Origin: Crocinitomix sp044361315
GTDB taxonomy: Bacteria; Bacteroidota; Bacteroidia; Flavobacteriales_D; Crocinitomicaceae
Reading direction: 5' to 3'
Length of the DNA: 64,000 bases
Assembly: GCA_044361315.1 (NCBI GenBank)
Contig: JBIKJA010000002.1
Coordinates: forward strand, 302,563 to 366,562
Positions 1 to 9,622 of the stretch are shown here, piece after piece; the first letter of the stretch is position 1, and the number at the start of each line of letters is the position of its first letter. The translations under genes and the position numbers were made by a program. The notes beneath the pieces were generated by a model. The model had not been told where the DNA came from. It made no database searches and saw only the letters and a program-made list of their open reading frames with translations.

Positions 1-119
1 TGAGGTTGATGCGGATTAAATTTTTAAGTGAAATGGGTAACTAATCTAGTTTAAGTAGTTGACTTTTTATTCTTAATTCGCTTACTTGATTTTTGATTAA
101 CTATCTTTTACCAGCAGTT

Positions 120-290
120 GTTATGGGATTTGATTTACCTCAGTTTTGTGTTAGCGATTGGCGCGGTTAGCCCGCATTTTTTGGACAACAAAAAATAGGA
201 CTATGAGCAAAAAGCGCGACCCCGCCTTAGGGCAATTGCGCATACGCAGTAAAGGAATTGCCCTAAGGCGGGGGAACGCCCAAGTAAAAA
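120..290 (+). repeat. Structured intergenic repeat, family A copy 1
   Basis: A perfect 18-bp inverted repeat (220-237 and 256-273, 18-nt loop) starts CCCCGCCTTAGG. It lies between a core reading GGTTAGCCCGC (about 165-175) and one reading AACGCCCAAG (275-284). The same order, an AGCCCG core, a variable GC-rich hairpin and a GCCCAA core, recurs at 46031, 55142 and, inverted, 61774. The hairpin sequence differs in each copy while the flanking cores persist. It lies just beyond the stop of the M16 gene, so it could also act as a terminator. Positions 1-119 show nothing recognisable; the first bases read EVDAD-stop in one frame and could be the tail of an upstream gene, which cannot be supported. 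Confidence 0.65.
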
Positions 291-292
291 AT

Positions 293-1558
293 CTAACCTG
301 CCGTAACTATCAACATTTCTGAATCTTGCAAATATTGCTGGGCAACTTCTCTTAAATCGGGAGCGGTTGCTTTGTGAATTGCTTGAATAAAATCGTTGTA
401 ATACGTTTTTTTGAGTTGATTGAAATGGATATTTTTAAAATTTTCCATGAGCGCAATTGGCCCATCTGCACGGCGCAAAAAATCGCCTAACATATAATTT
501 TTGACTTTTTGGAGTTCGTCTTCAGGAATTAAATTGGTGCGCAGGTTTTCTAATTCGATAAAAATTTCTTTGATGGTTTCTTCTTTAACATCGGTTCCGA
601 CCTCGGTTGAAATAATGAACGCGGCCGCATTTTCTTGCACGGTTAAATGCGAACTTATGCCATAGGTGTATCCTTTATCCTCGCGGATATTGGTCATTAA
701 ACGGCTTCCGAAATAGCCACCCAAATAGGTGTTCATTAACTGAAAATTGAAATAATCGGGGTGATTTTTCTTAAACATTTGTCTGCCAACACGAATAGCG
801 GCTTGCACCCCTAGCGAATTTTCGACAGGCATATCGATGCGTCCTTTTGTTTGCTCTAAATTGGTGAGAACAAAATTTTCTTTTTTGGCTTGAAAATTTT
901 GGGTCCAAGTTTCGATTTGTTGAATAAATTGATCTGAGACTCGTCCTACTAAAAATAAGGTTGGTTGGGCATTAATATAATAATCGTTAAAATAATTGAC
1001 GATATCTTCGCGGTTAAGTGCTTCAAAATCTGATTCAACAGCCACTTGCCCGTACGGAGAATTTTCGCCGTAAATGTATTTATTAAAGGAACGGCTACAA
1101 ATGTTTTTTACTTTTTGACTGTCAATTTTAAAATTAGCCAACGAAATAGTTCGTTCTTTTTCAAATTCAGAGGTGGGGAATTCACAGGCTAAAAATGCAG
1201 ATGAAAATACTTCAAAAATATTTCCAATTTGCTCTGATAAACCATAAATACTTACCCCAGAATGATCCGTATCAATTTCATTATGGAAAAACCCTCCATA
1301 AAAATCAATTTCTTCGGCAATTTGAGCTGCGCTTTTAGTTGAGTTGCCCGATAACATTAATTTATTGGTAAAACTAGCAACGAGCCTTTTTTTCTGGTAC
1401 TTAGAACCTGCAGCCCACTCTAAATCCAATTTCACCGAATTATCTTTGACATCTTTTAGCCAATATAAATTGACGCCATTTTTAAACTGAATGTGGGTAG
1501 GAAAATCAAAGATTAATTGATTTGGTTGTGAATATGCTGGAGCTGTGGAACGATTCAT
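293..1558 (-). CDS. M16 family peptidase-like protein, non-catalytic partner
   Basis: A 421-residue insulinase/pitrilysin (M16) fold protein without the zinc motif HxxEH: the equivalent N-terminal helix reads TNKLMLSGNST. It keeps the C-terminal R/Y substrate-binding signature (SRLMTNIREDKGYTYG, around residues 280-300). That pattern, inactive subunit with R/Y pair, is typical of the non-catalytic half of two-subunit M16B peptidases. Its ATG overlaps the stop of the upstream catalytic gene by one base (TGATG), which suggests translational coupling and a 1:1 complex. No clear signal peptide is seen. The substrate cannot be told from sequence. Confidence 0.85.
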   Translation of the reverse strand: MNRSTAPAYSQPNQLIFDFPTHIQFKNGVNLYWLKDVKDNSVKLDLEWAAGSKYQKKRLVASFTNKLMLSGNSTKSAAQIAEEIDFYGGFFHNEIDTDHSGVSIYGLSEQIGNIFEVFSSAFLACEFPTSEFEKERTISLANFKIDSQKVKNICSRSFNKYIYGENSPYGQVAVESDFEALNREDIVNYFNDYYINAQPTLFLVGRVSDQFIQQIETWTQNFQAKKENFVLTNLEQTKGRIDMPVENSLGVQAAIRVGRQMFKKNHPDYFNFQLMNTYLGGYFGSRLMTNIREDKGYTYGISSHLTVQENAAAFIISTEVGTDVKEETIKEIFIELENLRTNLIPEDELQKVKNYMLGDFLRRADGPIALMENFKNIHFNQLKKTYYNDFIQAIHKATAPDLREVAQQYLQDSEMLIVTAG

Positions 1559-2796
1559 CAGATTGATTTTATTTGCAAAATGGATTGATTGGTTTTTAAA
1601 AATACTGTCTTAGAAAATTTTTGAATGTCTGTTGCGGTAATTTCGTCGTATTTTTCTAATTCATTATTTAATTCATTCAGCATTCCGAGGTTTTCAAAAA
1701 AGGCAATGTTCATGACCCGATTTAAAAGGCTTTGTTCTGAAAAAACCTTTCCTGTTTTGTGTTTGTTTTTTACTTTTATCAGCTCATTTTCATCCATTTG
1801 GAGGCTGGAAATTTTTCCAATTTCAGACCATATTGCAGCTTCGGCTTCTTGAAAAGTTGTTCCTTTTTGAAGGTGACCAGAAATGACAAAAAGTCCATCG
1901 TCGATTGATCCGGTGATGTAGGCTGAAATACTTGAAAATTTTTTCTCTTTTACAATTAGCTGATTATAAAGTCGAGATGATTTGCTGCCTGCTAGAATAT
2001 CTGAGCATAAATCGCCGATATAATGTTCTGCGGTTTTTCTACCCCCCATTCTATAGGCTAAGTAGATTGCATCCGAAGGTACATTTCGCTCTATTGTTAA
2101 CCTTCTTTCTTCTGTTTGAGGTGGTTCAGGTGTTAAATTACGTTCATGTTTTTGCCGTTTTGGAATGGCGCCGAACCATTTTTGCGCTAATTCTTTTACC
2201 TGCTCAAATTCTAAATTTCCACCTACCACTAAAATGGCATTTTGAGGCGAATAAAATTGATAGAAAAAATCTTTGACATCTTCCATCCTTGCTTCTTCGA
2301 TGTGCGAAATTTCTTTTCCGATGGTAGCCCATTTGTAGGGATGTTTTTTATAAATCAAGGGGCGAAATTGCAGCCAAACGTCACCATAAGGCTGATTTAA
2401 ATAACGTTGTTTAAATTCCTCAATCACCACTCCTCGTTGCACTTCCAAACTTTTAGGCGTAAACGCAAGTTCTAACATTCGATCACTTTCTAACCAGAAA
2501 GCAGTTTCGACATTTTGAAATGGCACGATGTTGTAATAGTTGGTAAGGTCGTTACTTGTAAACGCATTACATTCGCCTCCAGCTAATTGCAATGGCGAAT
2601 CGTAGTTTTGAATATTTTTTGAACCGCCAAACATTAGGTGTTCGAAGAGATGTGCAAATCCAGTTTTGGACTCATCTTCATCTTTTGCTCCTACATTGTA
2701 CAATATATTGACAATTGCCAGCGGCGTTGTTTTATCTTGGTGAAAAATCACCTTGAGTCCATTTTCTAATTTAAATTCTTCAAAATCAATCATCAA
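1558..2796 (-). CDS. M16 family zinc peptidase, catalytic partner
   Basis: A 412-residue M16 metallopeptidase. The zinc site is visible as HLFEH at residues 49-53, and the third ligand is probably Glu126 or Glu127 in GVVIEEF. The C-terminal half (residues about 200-412) is the second M16 lobe. It overlaps the nitronate monooxygenase-like gene upstream by 4 nt (ATGA) and the inactive M16 partner downstream by 1 nt, so the three genes form a tight operon. The protein lacks an obvious signal peptide, so periplasmic location is possible but not shown. Family assignment is secure; substrate unknown. Confidence 0.92.
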   Translation of the reverse strand: MMIDFEEFKLENGLKVIFHQDKTTPLAIVNILYNVGAKDEDESKTGFAHLFEHLMFGGSKNIQNYDSPLQLAGGECNAFTSNDLTNYYNIVPFQNVETAFWLESDRMLELAFTPKSLEVQRGVVIEEFKQRYLNQPYGDVWLQFRPLIYKKHPYKWATIGKEISHIEEARMEDVKDFFYQFYSPQNAILVVGGNLEFEQVKELAQKWFGAIPKRQKHERNLTPEPPQTEERRLTIERNVPSDAIYLAYRMGGRKTAEHYIGDLCSDILAGSKSSRLYNQLIVKEKKFSSISAYITGSIDDGLFVISGHLQKGTTFQEAEAAIWSEIGKISSLQMDENELIKVKNKHKTGKVFSEQSLLNRVMNIAFFENLGMLNELNNELEKYDEITATDIQKFSKTVFLKTNQSILQIKSI

Positions 2797-3749
2797 AACT
2801 TGTATTTAGGGATTGTTGATTCGGCTGATGCCACTCTAAATTCTTGGATAATTTCTGCCACAATTTCTGCTGCTGGTTGAATGCTGTGAATGATACTTGC
2901 CACTTGACCAATTTCTAATTCACCTTCGATTAAATCGCCTTCAAACATTCCTTTTTTGGCCCTTCCTCGACCTAACAATACTTTAAGGTCGCGAATTGGT
3001 GCATCTGCGGCATAAGCTTCTTGAATTTTTTGGTAAAATTCATTTTTTATTAAACGAACAGGCGTTAATTCTTTTAGCGTTAAATGCGTGCCACCATCAC
3101 CTGTTTCAACCACCCTGTTTTTAAAATTTAGATGGGCTGAGGATTCGACGGAAGCGACAAAACGACTTCCAATTTGGACCCCATCTGCGCCTAAAATCAT
3201 TGCCGCCAACATGCCGCGACCTGTCGCGATGCCACCTGCGGCGATTATTGGAATTTGTACTTTTTCTTTTACGGCTGGAATTAAGGTAAAGGTGGTTGTT
3301 TCTTCGGCTCCATTGTGACCTCCCGCTTCAAAACCTTCTACGACAACGGCATCAACACCCGCCGCTTCGGCCTTGAGGGCAAATTTTAAACTTGGAACCA
3401 CGTGAACTACGGTGATTCCATTATTTTTAAGTGTTTCTGTCCACGTGGCTGGATTTCCGGCAGAGGTAAAAACTATTTTAATTTTGTGTTTTAAAACCAG
3501 CTTAATATGTGCCTCGATATCTGGATACAGCATAGGCAAGTTTACGGCAAACGGTTTGTTGGTTGCAGCTTTGCACTTTAAAAGATGTTCTTCCAAAATT
3601 TCTGGATACATCGATCCTGCTCCAATGATTCCTAAACCACCTGCATTGCTGACAGAAGATGCTAATTCCCAGCCTGAGCACCAGATCATTCCTGCTTGAA
3701 TCAGCGGAAATTCAATTCCGAATAACGTTTTGATTCTATTCTCTTCCAT
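2793..3749 (-). CDS. Nitronate monooxygenase / 2-nitropropane dioxygenase family flavoprotein
   Basis: A 318-residue TIM-barrel flavoprotein. The N-terminus reads PLIQAGMIWCSGWELASSV and is followed by NAGGLGIIG, the usual FMN-barrel opening of the family. VEGFEAGGHNG carries the conserved His, and AAGGIATGRGMLAAM with GADGVQIGSRF forms the phosphate-binding end of the barrel. Members oxidise alkyl nitronates or act as FabK-type enoyl-ACP reductases; the sequence does not separate these. First gene of the M16 operon, so it may simply be co-transcribed. The start at 3749 is an ATG giving a normal N-terminus. Confidence 0.85.
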   Translation of the reverse strand: MEENRIKTLFGIEFPLIQAGMIWCSGWELASSVSNAGGLGIIGAGSMYPEILEEHLLKCKAATNKPFAVNLPMLYPDIEAHIKLVLKHKIKIVFTSAGNPATWTETLKNNGITVVHVVPSLKFALKAEAAGVDAVVVEGFEAGGHNGAEETTTFTLIPAVKEKVQIPIIAAGGIATGRGMLAAMILGADGVQIGSRFVASVESSAHLNFKNRVVETGDGGTHLTLKELTPVRLIKNEFYQKIQEAYAADAPIRDLKVLLGRGRAKKGMFEGDLIEGELEIGQVASIIHSIQPAAEIVAEIIQEFRVASAESTIPKYKF

Positions 3750-3886
3750 ACCTTTTGTAACGATTCACTAAATTAGACATAATATCAATGATTTTCGTTG
3801 AATTATCGAAAGTTTAGCTTTTTTTTTCTAATTTAGTAAACTTGAAAGTGTAATTGTTTAATTTTTCACCGTTTAGATTTTTATTT

Positions 3887-4792
3887 ATGAAGAAAATATT
3901 CCTTTTTCTATTTTATTTGGTGTCATTGCAAGTATGTATTGGGCAGCAATATAATTTGGGTTTTGGTGTACGAGCTGGAGCGTCTAATTTTTTAGGAGAT
4001 ATTGGGAGTGGTGATTTGGCGCGTAATTTTGTTTATAACATGGAATTACGCGATACACGATGGGCAGTTGGAGCAACTGTTCGTTATCGTTTTCACCCGA
4101 TCTTTGCGGTTCAAGGCTCTTTTGATTGGGTTCGATTAACTGGCGAGGACGCTAGTTCTGACAACCGTGCTCGCTTAGGAAGAAATTTAAGTTTTAAAAA
4201 TAATTTATTGCACTTAAATGCCAAATTTGAATGGTATCCACAATTATTATCTGTGGCTGATGTTGGGTACCGAGGACGTTATCGAGTAGATTATCAAACC
4301 TATTTCTTTGCAGGGGTGGGAGGTGTTTATCACAATCCGAAAGCCCAATATAATGGAGAAAAATATCGCCTTAGACAATTAATGACCGAAGGTGTAAAAT
4401 ATTCGCCAATTGCCTTTACTATGCCATTTGGTGGTGGATTTTTCTTCACCTATAAACAAGTGCATCGGTTTGGATTTGAATACGCTTGGAACTGGACATT
4501 TACTGATTATTTGGATGATATTAGTACACAATATGCCGATCCTTCGCAAATGTCATCTGATCCGATGGCGGCAATTTTAGCGAATAGATATGAAGATGGC
4601 TTTGGTATTCCAGATGCTGTTCAGTACGGCCCAGGTAGTCCACGTGGAGACCCTACGGATCGGGACAATTTTATGACAATGACCATTTCGTATAGCTATT
4701 TGATTCGCACGCGAAACAGCCTTTATCGAAATAATTATTCTTGGATGTACGGGAATAAACGTCGTTGGGGCGGAACAAAAGCTAAATTCTAA
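3887..4792 (+). CDS. DUF6089-type outer-membrane beta-barrel protein
   Basis: The ATG at 3887 gives MKKIFLFLFYLVSLQVCIGQ, a standard signal peptide; an in-frame TTG at 3854 would add 11 residues ahead of it and is less likely. The 301-residue product has alternating aromatic strands (YNLGFGVRAGASNFLGDIG, AVGATVRYRF, YFFAGVGGVYHNPKA), as in Bacteroidota barrel proteins of the DUF6089 type. The C-terminal part holds low-complexity loops and a basic tail. It stands alone and converges with the glycosyltransferase at 4818. Function is unknown; such proteins are presumed structural or transport barrels of the outer membrane. Confidence 0.75.
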   Translation: MKKIFLFLFYLVSLQVCIGQQYNLGFGVRAGASNFLGDIGSGDLARNFVYNMELRDTRWAVGATVRYRFHPIFAVQGSFDWVRLTGEDASSDNRARLGRNLSFKNNLLHLNAKFEWYPQLLSVADVGYRGRYRVDYQTYFFAGVGGVYHNPKAQYNGEKYRLRQLMTEGVKYSPIAFTMPFGGGFFFTYKQVHRFGFEYAWNWTFTDYLDDISTQYADPSQMSSDPMAAILANRYEDGFGIPDAVQYGPGSPRGDPTDRDNFMTMTISYSYLIRTRNSLYRNNYSWMYGNKRRWGGTKAKF

Positions 4793-4817
4793 TCATCGAC
4801 GTTGATTTGAAACTTGA

Positions 4818-6089
4818 CTAAGCTTTTAAAACTGTTAAAAGTTGATTCGATAAATCTTTAATGTTGTGGGCTGAATTATCAAATTGAGGATTAAACAATC
4901 GATTTTCAGCTTCTTGGGCATCTAAAAATGCTTTAAAAATAGATACTTCCAGGTTCTGATCATCTCGGTAAAAAACTTTCCCAATTTGATGTTTTTCAAC
5001 ATATTCGGTTACTTCACCCTTAACCGAAAATGTCCACATAAATTTTTCGACAGCAATGTAATCACAAAATTTTGTTGCAAAATCGCCTTCCGATTTATCG
5101 TATTTAAACCATAGCGCAACATCCGAATCGTTGAGAATATTATAGGCATCAAATGGGTCAAGAATCCCATGAATTTGAATGTCCAACTTATGTTCTTGGA
5201 TAAAGGCTTCAATTTGAGGTGGGCAATATCCCACCAATTGGATTTCTGTATTTTGATAAACATCTGGTTTTTCATTTTTCAACCTCAGATAGGCTAAAAA
5301 AAATGGTTTCCAATAATAATCTTTGAGCACGTGCAGTGTTCCAAAATGAACGAATTTTACTTTTTTTCGTAATTGAGGACTTCTTTCTCTAAACTCATAA
5401 TCTTCTGGATCGAACCCATTTGTAATTACATATATTGGAGCCGATTGCGGTTGAATTTGTTGAATGAGACGTTTTTGAAATGGGGATACGGTAATAATTT
5501 TATCAACGCTTTGCAGCATTTCTTTTTCTAAATTCCGTTCGTAGTTTATGCGGTCTTGACCGATTGGAGGAGGTTCATTAAAATTATTCCAAGGATCGCG
5601 GTAATCTAAAATTATTTCTAATTCGGGAAATCGTTTTTTTAATTCAACTGCATATTTAATGTATCTGTAAGGTGGCCCTGAAACCACCACTTTAGAAATT
5701 TTATCTTGAATAATAATTGCAGGAATGGTTTCTTTAAAATGTCTATCCCAAAAGACACTGAAATCCCAATAATTACCCGCAACCTTTTTTTTAAGAAAAA
5801 AGAATTGATATCGAAACATTATTTTTCGCCACAAATTAGCTTTTGAGAACTCTAATAATTCGAGGTAATACGGATAATTTGAAGGAAGTGTGGTATGTTT
5901 AAAATTCGCGCTTATGAGATCGGTTTGAAAACTTGATTTCACTTGTTTCACAGTATTTTTTGCAGAAACCACGTGAACATTGACCTCATCTAAACGAGAA
6001 AGGTATTTAACAAATTTCGCCCACCTTCTTCCCCCCACCCCTGGAACCGGAGGGAAATAGCTAGAAATTACCAAGATTCCTAATTTCAT
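4818..6089 (-). CDS. GT4-like glycosyltransferase
   Basis: A 423-residue GT-B fold protein. The N-terminus reads VISSYFPPVPGVGGRRWAKF, the acceptor-domain glycine loop of GT4-like enzymes. The C-terminal Rossmann domain has VKFVHFGTLH and a sugar-nucleotide site near LNDSDVALWFKYDKSEGDFA. The usual EX7E motif is not clear, so activity is inferred from the fold. Distal gene of the minus-strand polysaccharide operon, overlapping the acyltransferase at 6086 by 4 nt. It probably adds one sugar to the lipid-linked repeat at the inner membrane; donor and acceptor are unknown. Confidence 0.78.
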   Translation of the reverse strand: MKLGILVISSYFPPVPGVGGRRWAKFVKYLSRLDEVNVHVVSAKNTVKQVKSSFQTDLISANFKHTTLPSNYPYYLELLEFSKANLWRKIMFRYQFFFLKKKVAGNYWDFSVFWDRHFKETIPAIIIQDKISKVVVSGPPYRYIKYAVELKKRFPELEIILDYRDPWNNFNEPPPIGQDRINYERNLEKEMLQSVDKIITVSPFQKRLIQQIQPQSAPIYVITNGFDPEDYEFRERSPQLRKKVKFVHFGTLHVLKDYYWKPFFLAYLRLKNEKPDVYQNTEIQLVGYCPPQIEAFIQEHKLDIQIHGILDPFDAYNILNDSDVALWFKYDKSEGDFATKFCDYIAVEKFMWTFSVKGEVTEYVEKHQIGKVFYRDDQNLEVSIFKAFLDAQEAENRLFNPQFDNSAHNIKDLSNQLLTVLKA

Positions 6090-6955
6090 TTTTTTATGAT
6101 TTTGGCTGGATTTCCAACCACTTTTACATCATCTTCTAATGGATTAATGACAACCGCCCCCATCCCAATCTCTACATTATTTCCAATTTGAACGCCATTT
6201 TTTATCGAGGCATTTACCCCAACAAACACATTGTTTCCAACTTTTGACGAACCCGATAAAACAATGCCCGCTGTAAAAATACAGCGCTCACCTACTTCGC
6301 AATTGTGCCCAATATTTGTCATTGCCCCAATTTTAGTTCCTCTTCCAATGCGCGTTGACTTTAAAGCACCTCGTCTTACGGTCGAATTTGGTCCTATTTC
6401 TACAAAATCTTCTAAAATGGCATTTCCAATTTGAGGGAATTTCTCTAATAAATTAGTGGCAGGATTTAATTGATAACCCAACCCTTCTGTCCCTAATGAA
6501 ACATGGCTCTTGATGATGCAATTTTCTCCAATTTCGGTATTTGCTTCAATCATTACATGGGGAAAAATAATGGTTCCTTTTCCAATGCTTACATTTTGAC
6601 CAATAAAAACAAATTCGGAAACAGTAAGCTCCTTATTTTTCCGATGTTCTTCGACACAATTCTTTAGATAATAAGAAGGAGCTGGGGTAAAATTTGATTT
6701 TAGAATAAGAGAAAAAATCAATTTTGGTGATTCGTTTGTCAATAAAAAAGTAACACCGGGTAATTCTTGTTTAAAAAATTCCTGATGCATTAAAACGACT
6801 CCACATTTAACGAATTTCAGAAAGGATCCATCTTTCACCCAAGTAATTCCCGTTGGTGATTGATTGTCCAATGAAGTTGCCTTTTGGATGGCAAAATCAT
6901 CCATTCCAACCACATTCAGGTTATAAATTTCAGCAAGCTTTTTTAATTCGATCAT
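6086..6955 (-). CDS. LpxD-like left-handed beta-helix acyltransferase
   Basis: 289 residues. The N-terminal 100 residues resemble the uridine-binding domain of LpxD (LAEIYNLNVVG, then VLMHQEFFKQELPGVTFLL). From residue about 105 on there are hexapeptide repeats (IGQNVSIGKGTIIFPHV, IGRGTKIGAMTNIGHNCEVG), ending in a typical NPAKIIKK cap. The true lpxD of this genome is at 39124 in the lipid A operon, so this copy is better read as a specialised N- or O-acyltransferase acting on a nucleotide sugar. It sits among glycosyltransferases and shares a 4-nt overlap with the gene at 4818. Confidence 0.75.
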   Translation of the reverse strand: MIELKKLAEIYNLNVVGMDDFAIQKATSLDNQSPTGITWVKDGSFLKFVKCGVVLMHQEFFKQELPGVTFLLTNESPKLIFSLILKSNFTPAPSYYLKNCVEEHRKNKELTVSEFVFIGQNVSIGKGTIIFPHVMIEANTEIGENCIIKSHVSLGTEGLGYQLNPATNLLEKFPQIGNAILEDFVEIGPNSTVRRGALKSTRIGRGTKIGAMTNIGHNCEVGERCIFTAGIVLSGSSKVGNNVFVGVNASIKNGVQIGNNVEIGMGAVVINPLEDDVKVVGNPAKIIKK

Positions 6956-6991
6956 TCGAGGTTAATTAATTTCTTGTCAAAGCAGCTGATC

Positions 6992-7522
6992 TTATTTGAT
7001 CTTTTTGATTGGAATTCCTACATAAACCCCTTGTTCGTCAATATTTTTATTGACAAAACTCATCGCACCGACCACAATATCATTTCCAACTTTTACGCCT
7101 CCAGCGATTTTCGAGCCAGCACCTATGTAGGTGTTTTCGCCAATCACCGATCCATGTACCTCCACTCTTTTATGTGTTGATCCCAAAGTGATGACGTTCG
7201 GTCCCAAAAATGAATTCCGCTTTAACAAGACATTGCTGGTTAAAATCGTTCCGTATTTAATGGTCACGCCATCTTCAATTGTACATTCATTACCGAGTCT
7301 TATTCGACCCTGAACGGTTACATCTTTTCCGATCACAATTCCTTTTCCTAATTCACAAAAACTTCCCACCACTGAATTATCGCCAATACGAATTCCTGCA
7401 TGCAAAATTGTATGGTGACCGATCGTGACATTGTTTCCGATGACAACATCTTCACTAATAACGCAAAAGTGTCCAATCTTACAATTTTCTCCTTGCTTAA
7501 AATTCGCTGCAATTACATTCAT
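6992..7522 (-). CDS. Hexapeptide-repeat sugar acetyltransferase
   Basis: 176 residues built almost entirely of left-handed beta-helix repeats (IGHFCVISEDVVIGNNVTIG, VVGSFCELGKGIVIG). Insertion loops near VITLGSTHKRVEVHG are followed by the acetyl-CoA site region IGAGSKIAGGVKVGNDIVVG. The length and layout fit the WbbJ/WlbB group of nucleotide-sugar O- or N-acetyltransferases. The gene lies 36 nt upstream of the LpxD-like gene in the same operon, and the two may act on the same or successive sugars. The exact substrate is not readable. Confidence 0.8.
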   Translation of the reverse strand: MNVIAANFKQGENCKIGHFCVISEDVVIGNNVTIGHHTILHAGIRIGDNSVVGSFCELGKGIVIGKDVTVQGRIRLGNECTIEDGVTIKYGTILTSNVLLKRNSFLGPNVITLGSTHKRVEVHGSVIGENTYIGAGSKIAGGVKVGNDIVVGAMSFVNKNIDEQGVYVGIPIKKIK

Positions 7523-7591
7523 AGATTCGTTTAAGAGTCTTTTTAATGACTAAAATAAATATTTAATTCAACTTTTAACTTTAAAATTCTA

Positions 7592-8767
7592 TTATTTCTT
7601 TTCGAAAGACAATCCATCAAAAATTTGTTGACTATAAGCCTCTTCATTGAATTTTGTTAATACACTGTTATAGGCATTAATACCTAATTGATTCATCTTT
7701 TGCGGATTATTATAGGCGTACACCAATCTTTCCATCAATGACCCGGCCTCATTGTTTTCATCAATGTATAAACAATCCAAATCCTCCTTAAATATGGAGC
7801 GAACAGTTTGTGTTGAAGGAGCGATAAAAGGAATTTGCGCAAACGCGTATTCAAATAGTTTCAAAGGGCTGCCATACCAATTTGATCCTGGCATAATTGC
7901 GATGTTAAATAAGCGTTTAAATTCCTGCAATTCTTCTTCTGAAACAAATCCTGGTAAATCAACATGATCGATCAAATCTAATTCCTCAACAAGATTTTTA
8001 ATTTTTTTCCATTCAACTCCATACCCAACAAGGTATAATTTCGAATCTGGGTATTCTTTTATAAATTCGGCAAAAACCTTTACAAGCAGCTCGAGCTTAT
8101 GCCAAGATAAAAACGAACCGATAAATCCAATCGAAAAAATGGCTGAAGGAGCGCGCTCAATAATTTCATTTTTGTGAATCACGCAAGGTAAAATTTTGAT
8201 TGGTACAGGAATTCGATACCGCTGCACCAAATAATTCGCGCAAGTGGACGAATAGGCCATCACCGAATCTGCATTTTGCATTGTAATTCGCTCCGATGCT
8301 TTTATTTTGCGCCAAAAAATAGTTCTAGTGCCATACATTTCTAAAAACTGTTCAGCCACTGGCGAATCAAAAATTACGTTCAATTTGGCTTCCCATTTTC
8401 TTTTTAACTCAACGCCAACCGTTGATCCAACGGTATGAAATTCAACAATTTCATCATATTTTTTCCTTTCTAATAGTTGTTTTAAAAGTGATTTTTGTTT
8501 AGAAAAATAGATTTTCATCGCCAATGATTGATAAAGCCATTTCCATTGTTTTACCATCCGCTTTATTAATCCTTTTAACCCACTGTAAACAATAATTGGC
8601 GAATTTTCTTTAGCGACCGAAGCATTATCAAAATAGCCAAAATCTGCTTCGTCTCCATTTTTGATAAAAGCTTCTTTCACTTCTTTTAAGTAAGCAAGCA
8701 CAGCCGAATTTGGATTTTTAAGATCAAAATCAGGAATTGCAATTAATATTAAGACCCTTTTTGCCAC
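7592..8767 (-). CDS. GT4 family glycosyltransferase
   Basis: A 391-residue GT-B enzyme. The C-terminal domain has IGFIGSFLSWHKLELLVKVF (nucleotide-binding loop), YLVGYGVEWKKI, and LKLFEYAFAQIPFIAPSTQ, which corresponds to the EX7E donor-binding region. The N-terminus reads KRVLILIAIPDFDLKNPNS. It abuts the epimerase start region at 8768 with no gap, so it is co-transcribed. Likely a cytoplasmic-face transferase in polysaccharide repeat assembly. A 69-nt gap separates it from the acetyltransferase downstream. Confidence 0.82.
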   Translation of the reverse strand: MAKRVLILIAIPDFDLKNPNSAVLAYLKEVKEAFIKNGDEADFGYFDNASVAKENSPIIVYSGLKGLIKRMVKQWKWLYQSLAMKIYFSKQKSLLKQLLERKKYDEIVEFHTVGSTVGVELKRKWEAKLNVIFDSPVAEQFLEMYGTRTIFWRKIKASERITMQNADSVMAYSSTCANYLVQRYRIPVPIKILPCVIHKNEIIERAPSAIFSIGFIGSFLSWHKLELLVKVFAEFIKEYPDSKLYLVGYGVEWKKIKNLVEELDLIDHVDLPGFVSEEELQEFKRLFNIAIMPGSNWYGSPLKLFEYAFAQIPFIAPSTQTVRSIFKEDLDCLYIDENNEAGSLMERLVYAYNNPQKMNQLGINAYNSVLTKFNEEAYSQQIFDGLSFEKK

Positions 8768-9622
8768 TTATTTCAGATTTTCTTTCATTAATTTTATGCC
8801 TTCTTGGAAAGATATTTTTGGGCTCCAGCCAAGCTGTTTTTGTGCTTTTGAATAATCACAGACCGTTTCAGGAATTTCATTTTTTCTATTCGCTTTTTCA
8901 CAAATCACTTCTAAATTAGTTCCCCAAACCTGTTGACAAATTGAAACAACCTCTCCCACCGAATAAGAGATTCCACTTCCAAGATTGTAAATTTCATTTG
9001 AGCAATCAGTAGCAACAAGTTCCAAAAAATTAAGCAAGTCGCTTATATAGAGATAATCTCTTCGAGGAGATAAATCTTTGACTTGAATGGCTTTTCCAGC
9101 ACTAATTTGACGAACAATTTCCTCAATTAATGTCAGCTGGTTTCCTTCAACGCCGTACAAATTAAATAAACGAACAATTGAATACGACAAACCATAATGT
9201 CTTCCGTAAAATTCGCACAATTCTTCCCCCTGATATTTACTTAAGGCATACGGATTTAATACACTGATTTTAGCTTGTTCAGAAATCGGCAATTTTTCTG
9301 GAACTCCATACATATAAGAGCTCATATACACCAGTTTAATCTGGTTTTTTCTGCAAAATTCAAGTACTTTTGCCGTACCGACAACATTGGTTTGAAAGTA
9401 ATCCACCGGAGTTTCCCAACTTTGTTGGACGGTACATTTCCCAGCCAAATGATAAAAAAAGTGAATTTCAGAAGGATCTAAGGCGACATCAAAATAATTT
9501 GAATCATCCAAACGGATGGATGGATTTTTAGGAAGGATAATTTCGTGCCCTTTCGATTTTAAGTGCTTAACCAAATGATTGCCTATTCCTCCAGAGGCTC
9601 CTGATACAAAAATTTTACTCAT
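8768..9622 (-). CDS. NAD-dependent epimerase/dehydratase (extended SDR)
   Basis: 284 residues. The Rossmann motif is GASGGIGNH (residues 7-15), the catalytic Tyr-Lys is in NPYALSKYQ, and the substrate region has VRLFNLYG and SPRRDYLYISDL. These are the marks of extended short-chain dehydrogenases that epimerise, dehydrate or reduce nucleotide sugars. It overlaps the nucleotidyltransferase gene upstream by 8 nt, so the two probably act in sequence: activation of a sugar phosphate, then modification. The precise chemistry is not assignable from motifs. Confidence 0.85.
   Translation of the reverse strand: MSKIFVSGASGGIGNHLVKHLKSKGHEIILPKNPSIRLDDSNYFDVALDPSEIHFFYHLAGKCTVQQSWETPVDYFQTNVVGTAKVLEFCRKNQIKLVYMSSYMYGVPEKLPISEQAKISVLNPYALSKYQGEELCEFYGRHYGLSYSIVRLFNLYGVEGNQLTLIEEIVRQISAGKAIQVKDLSPRRDYLYISDLLNFLELVATDCSNEIYNLGSGISYSVGEVVSICQQVWGTNLEVICEKANRKNEIPETVCDYSKAQKQLGWSPKISFQEGIKLMKENLK

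Noticed and set aside
220..273. CRISPR-like palindrome
   Set aside because: A single inverted repeat with no spaced direct repeats; it fits the family A structured element.
6086..6955. Second lpxD of lipid A synthesis
   Set aside because: The full-length lpxD lies at 39124 in the lpx operon; this copy is shorter and sits among glycosyltransferase genes.
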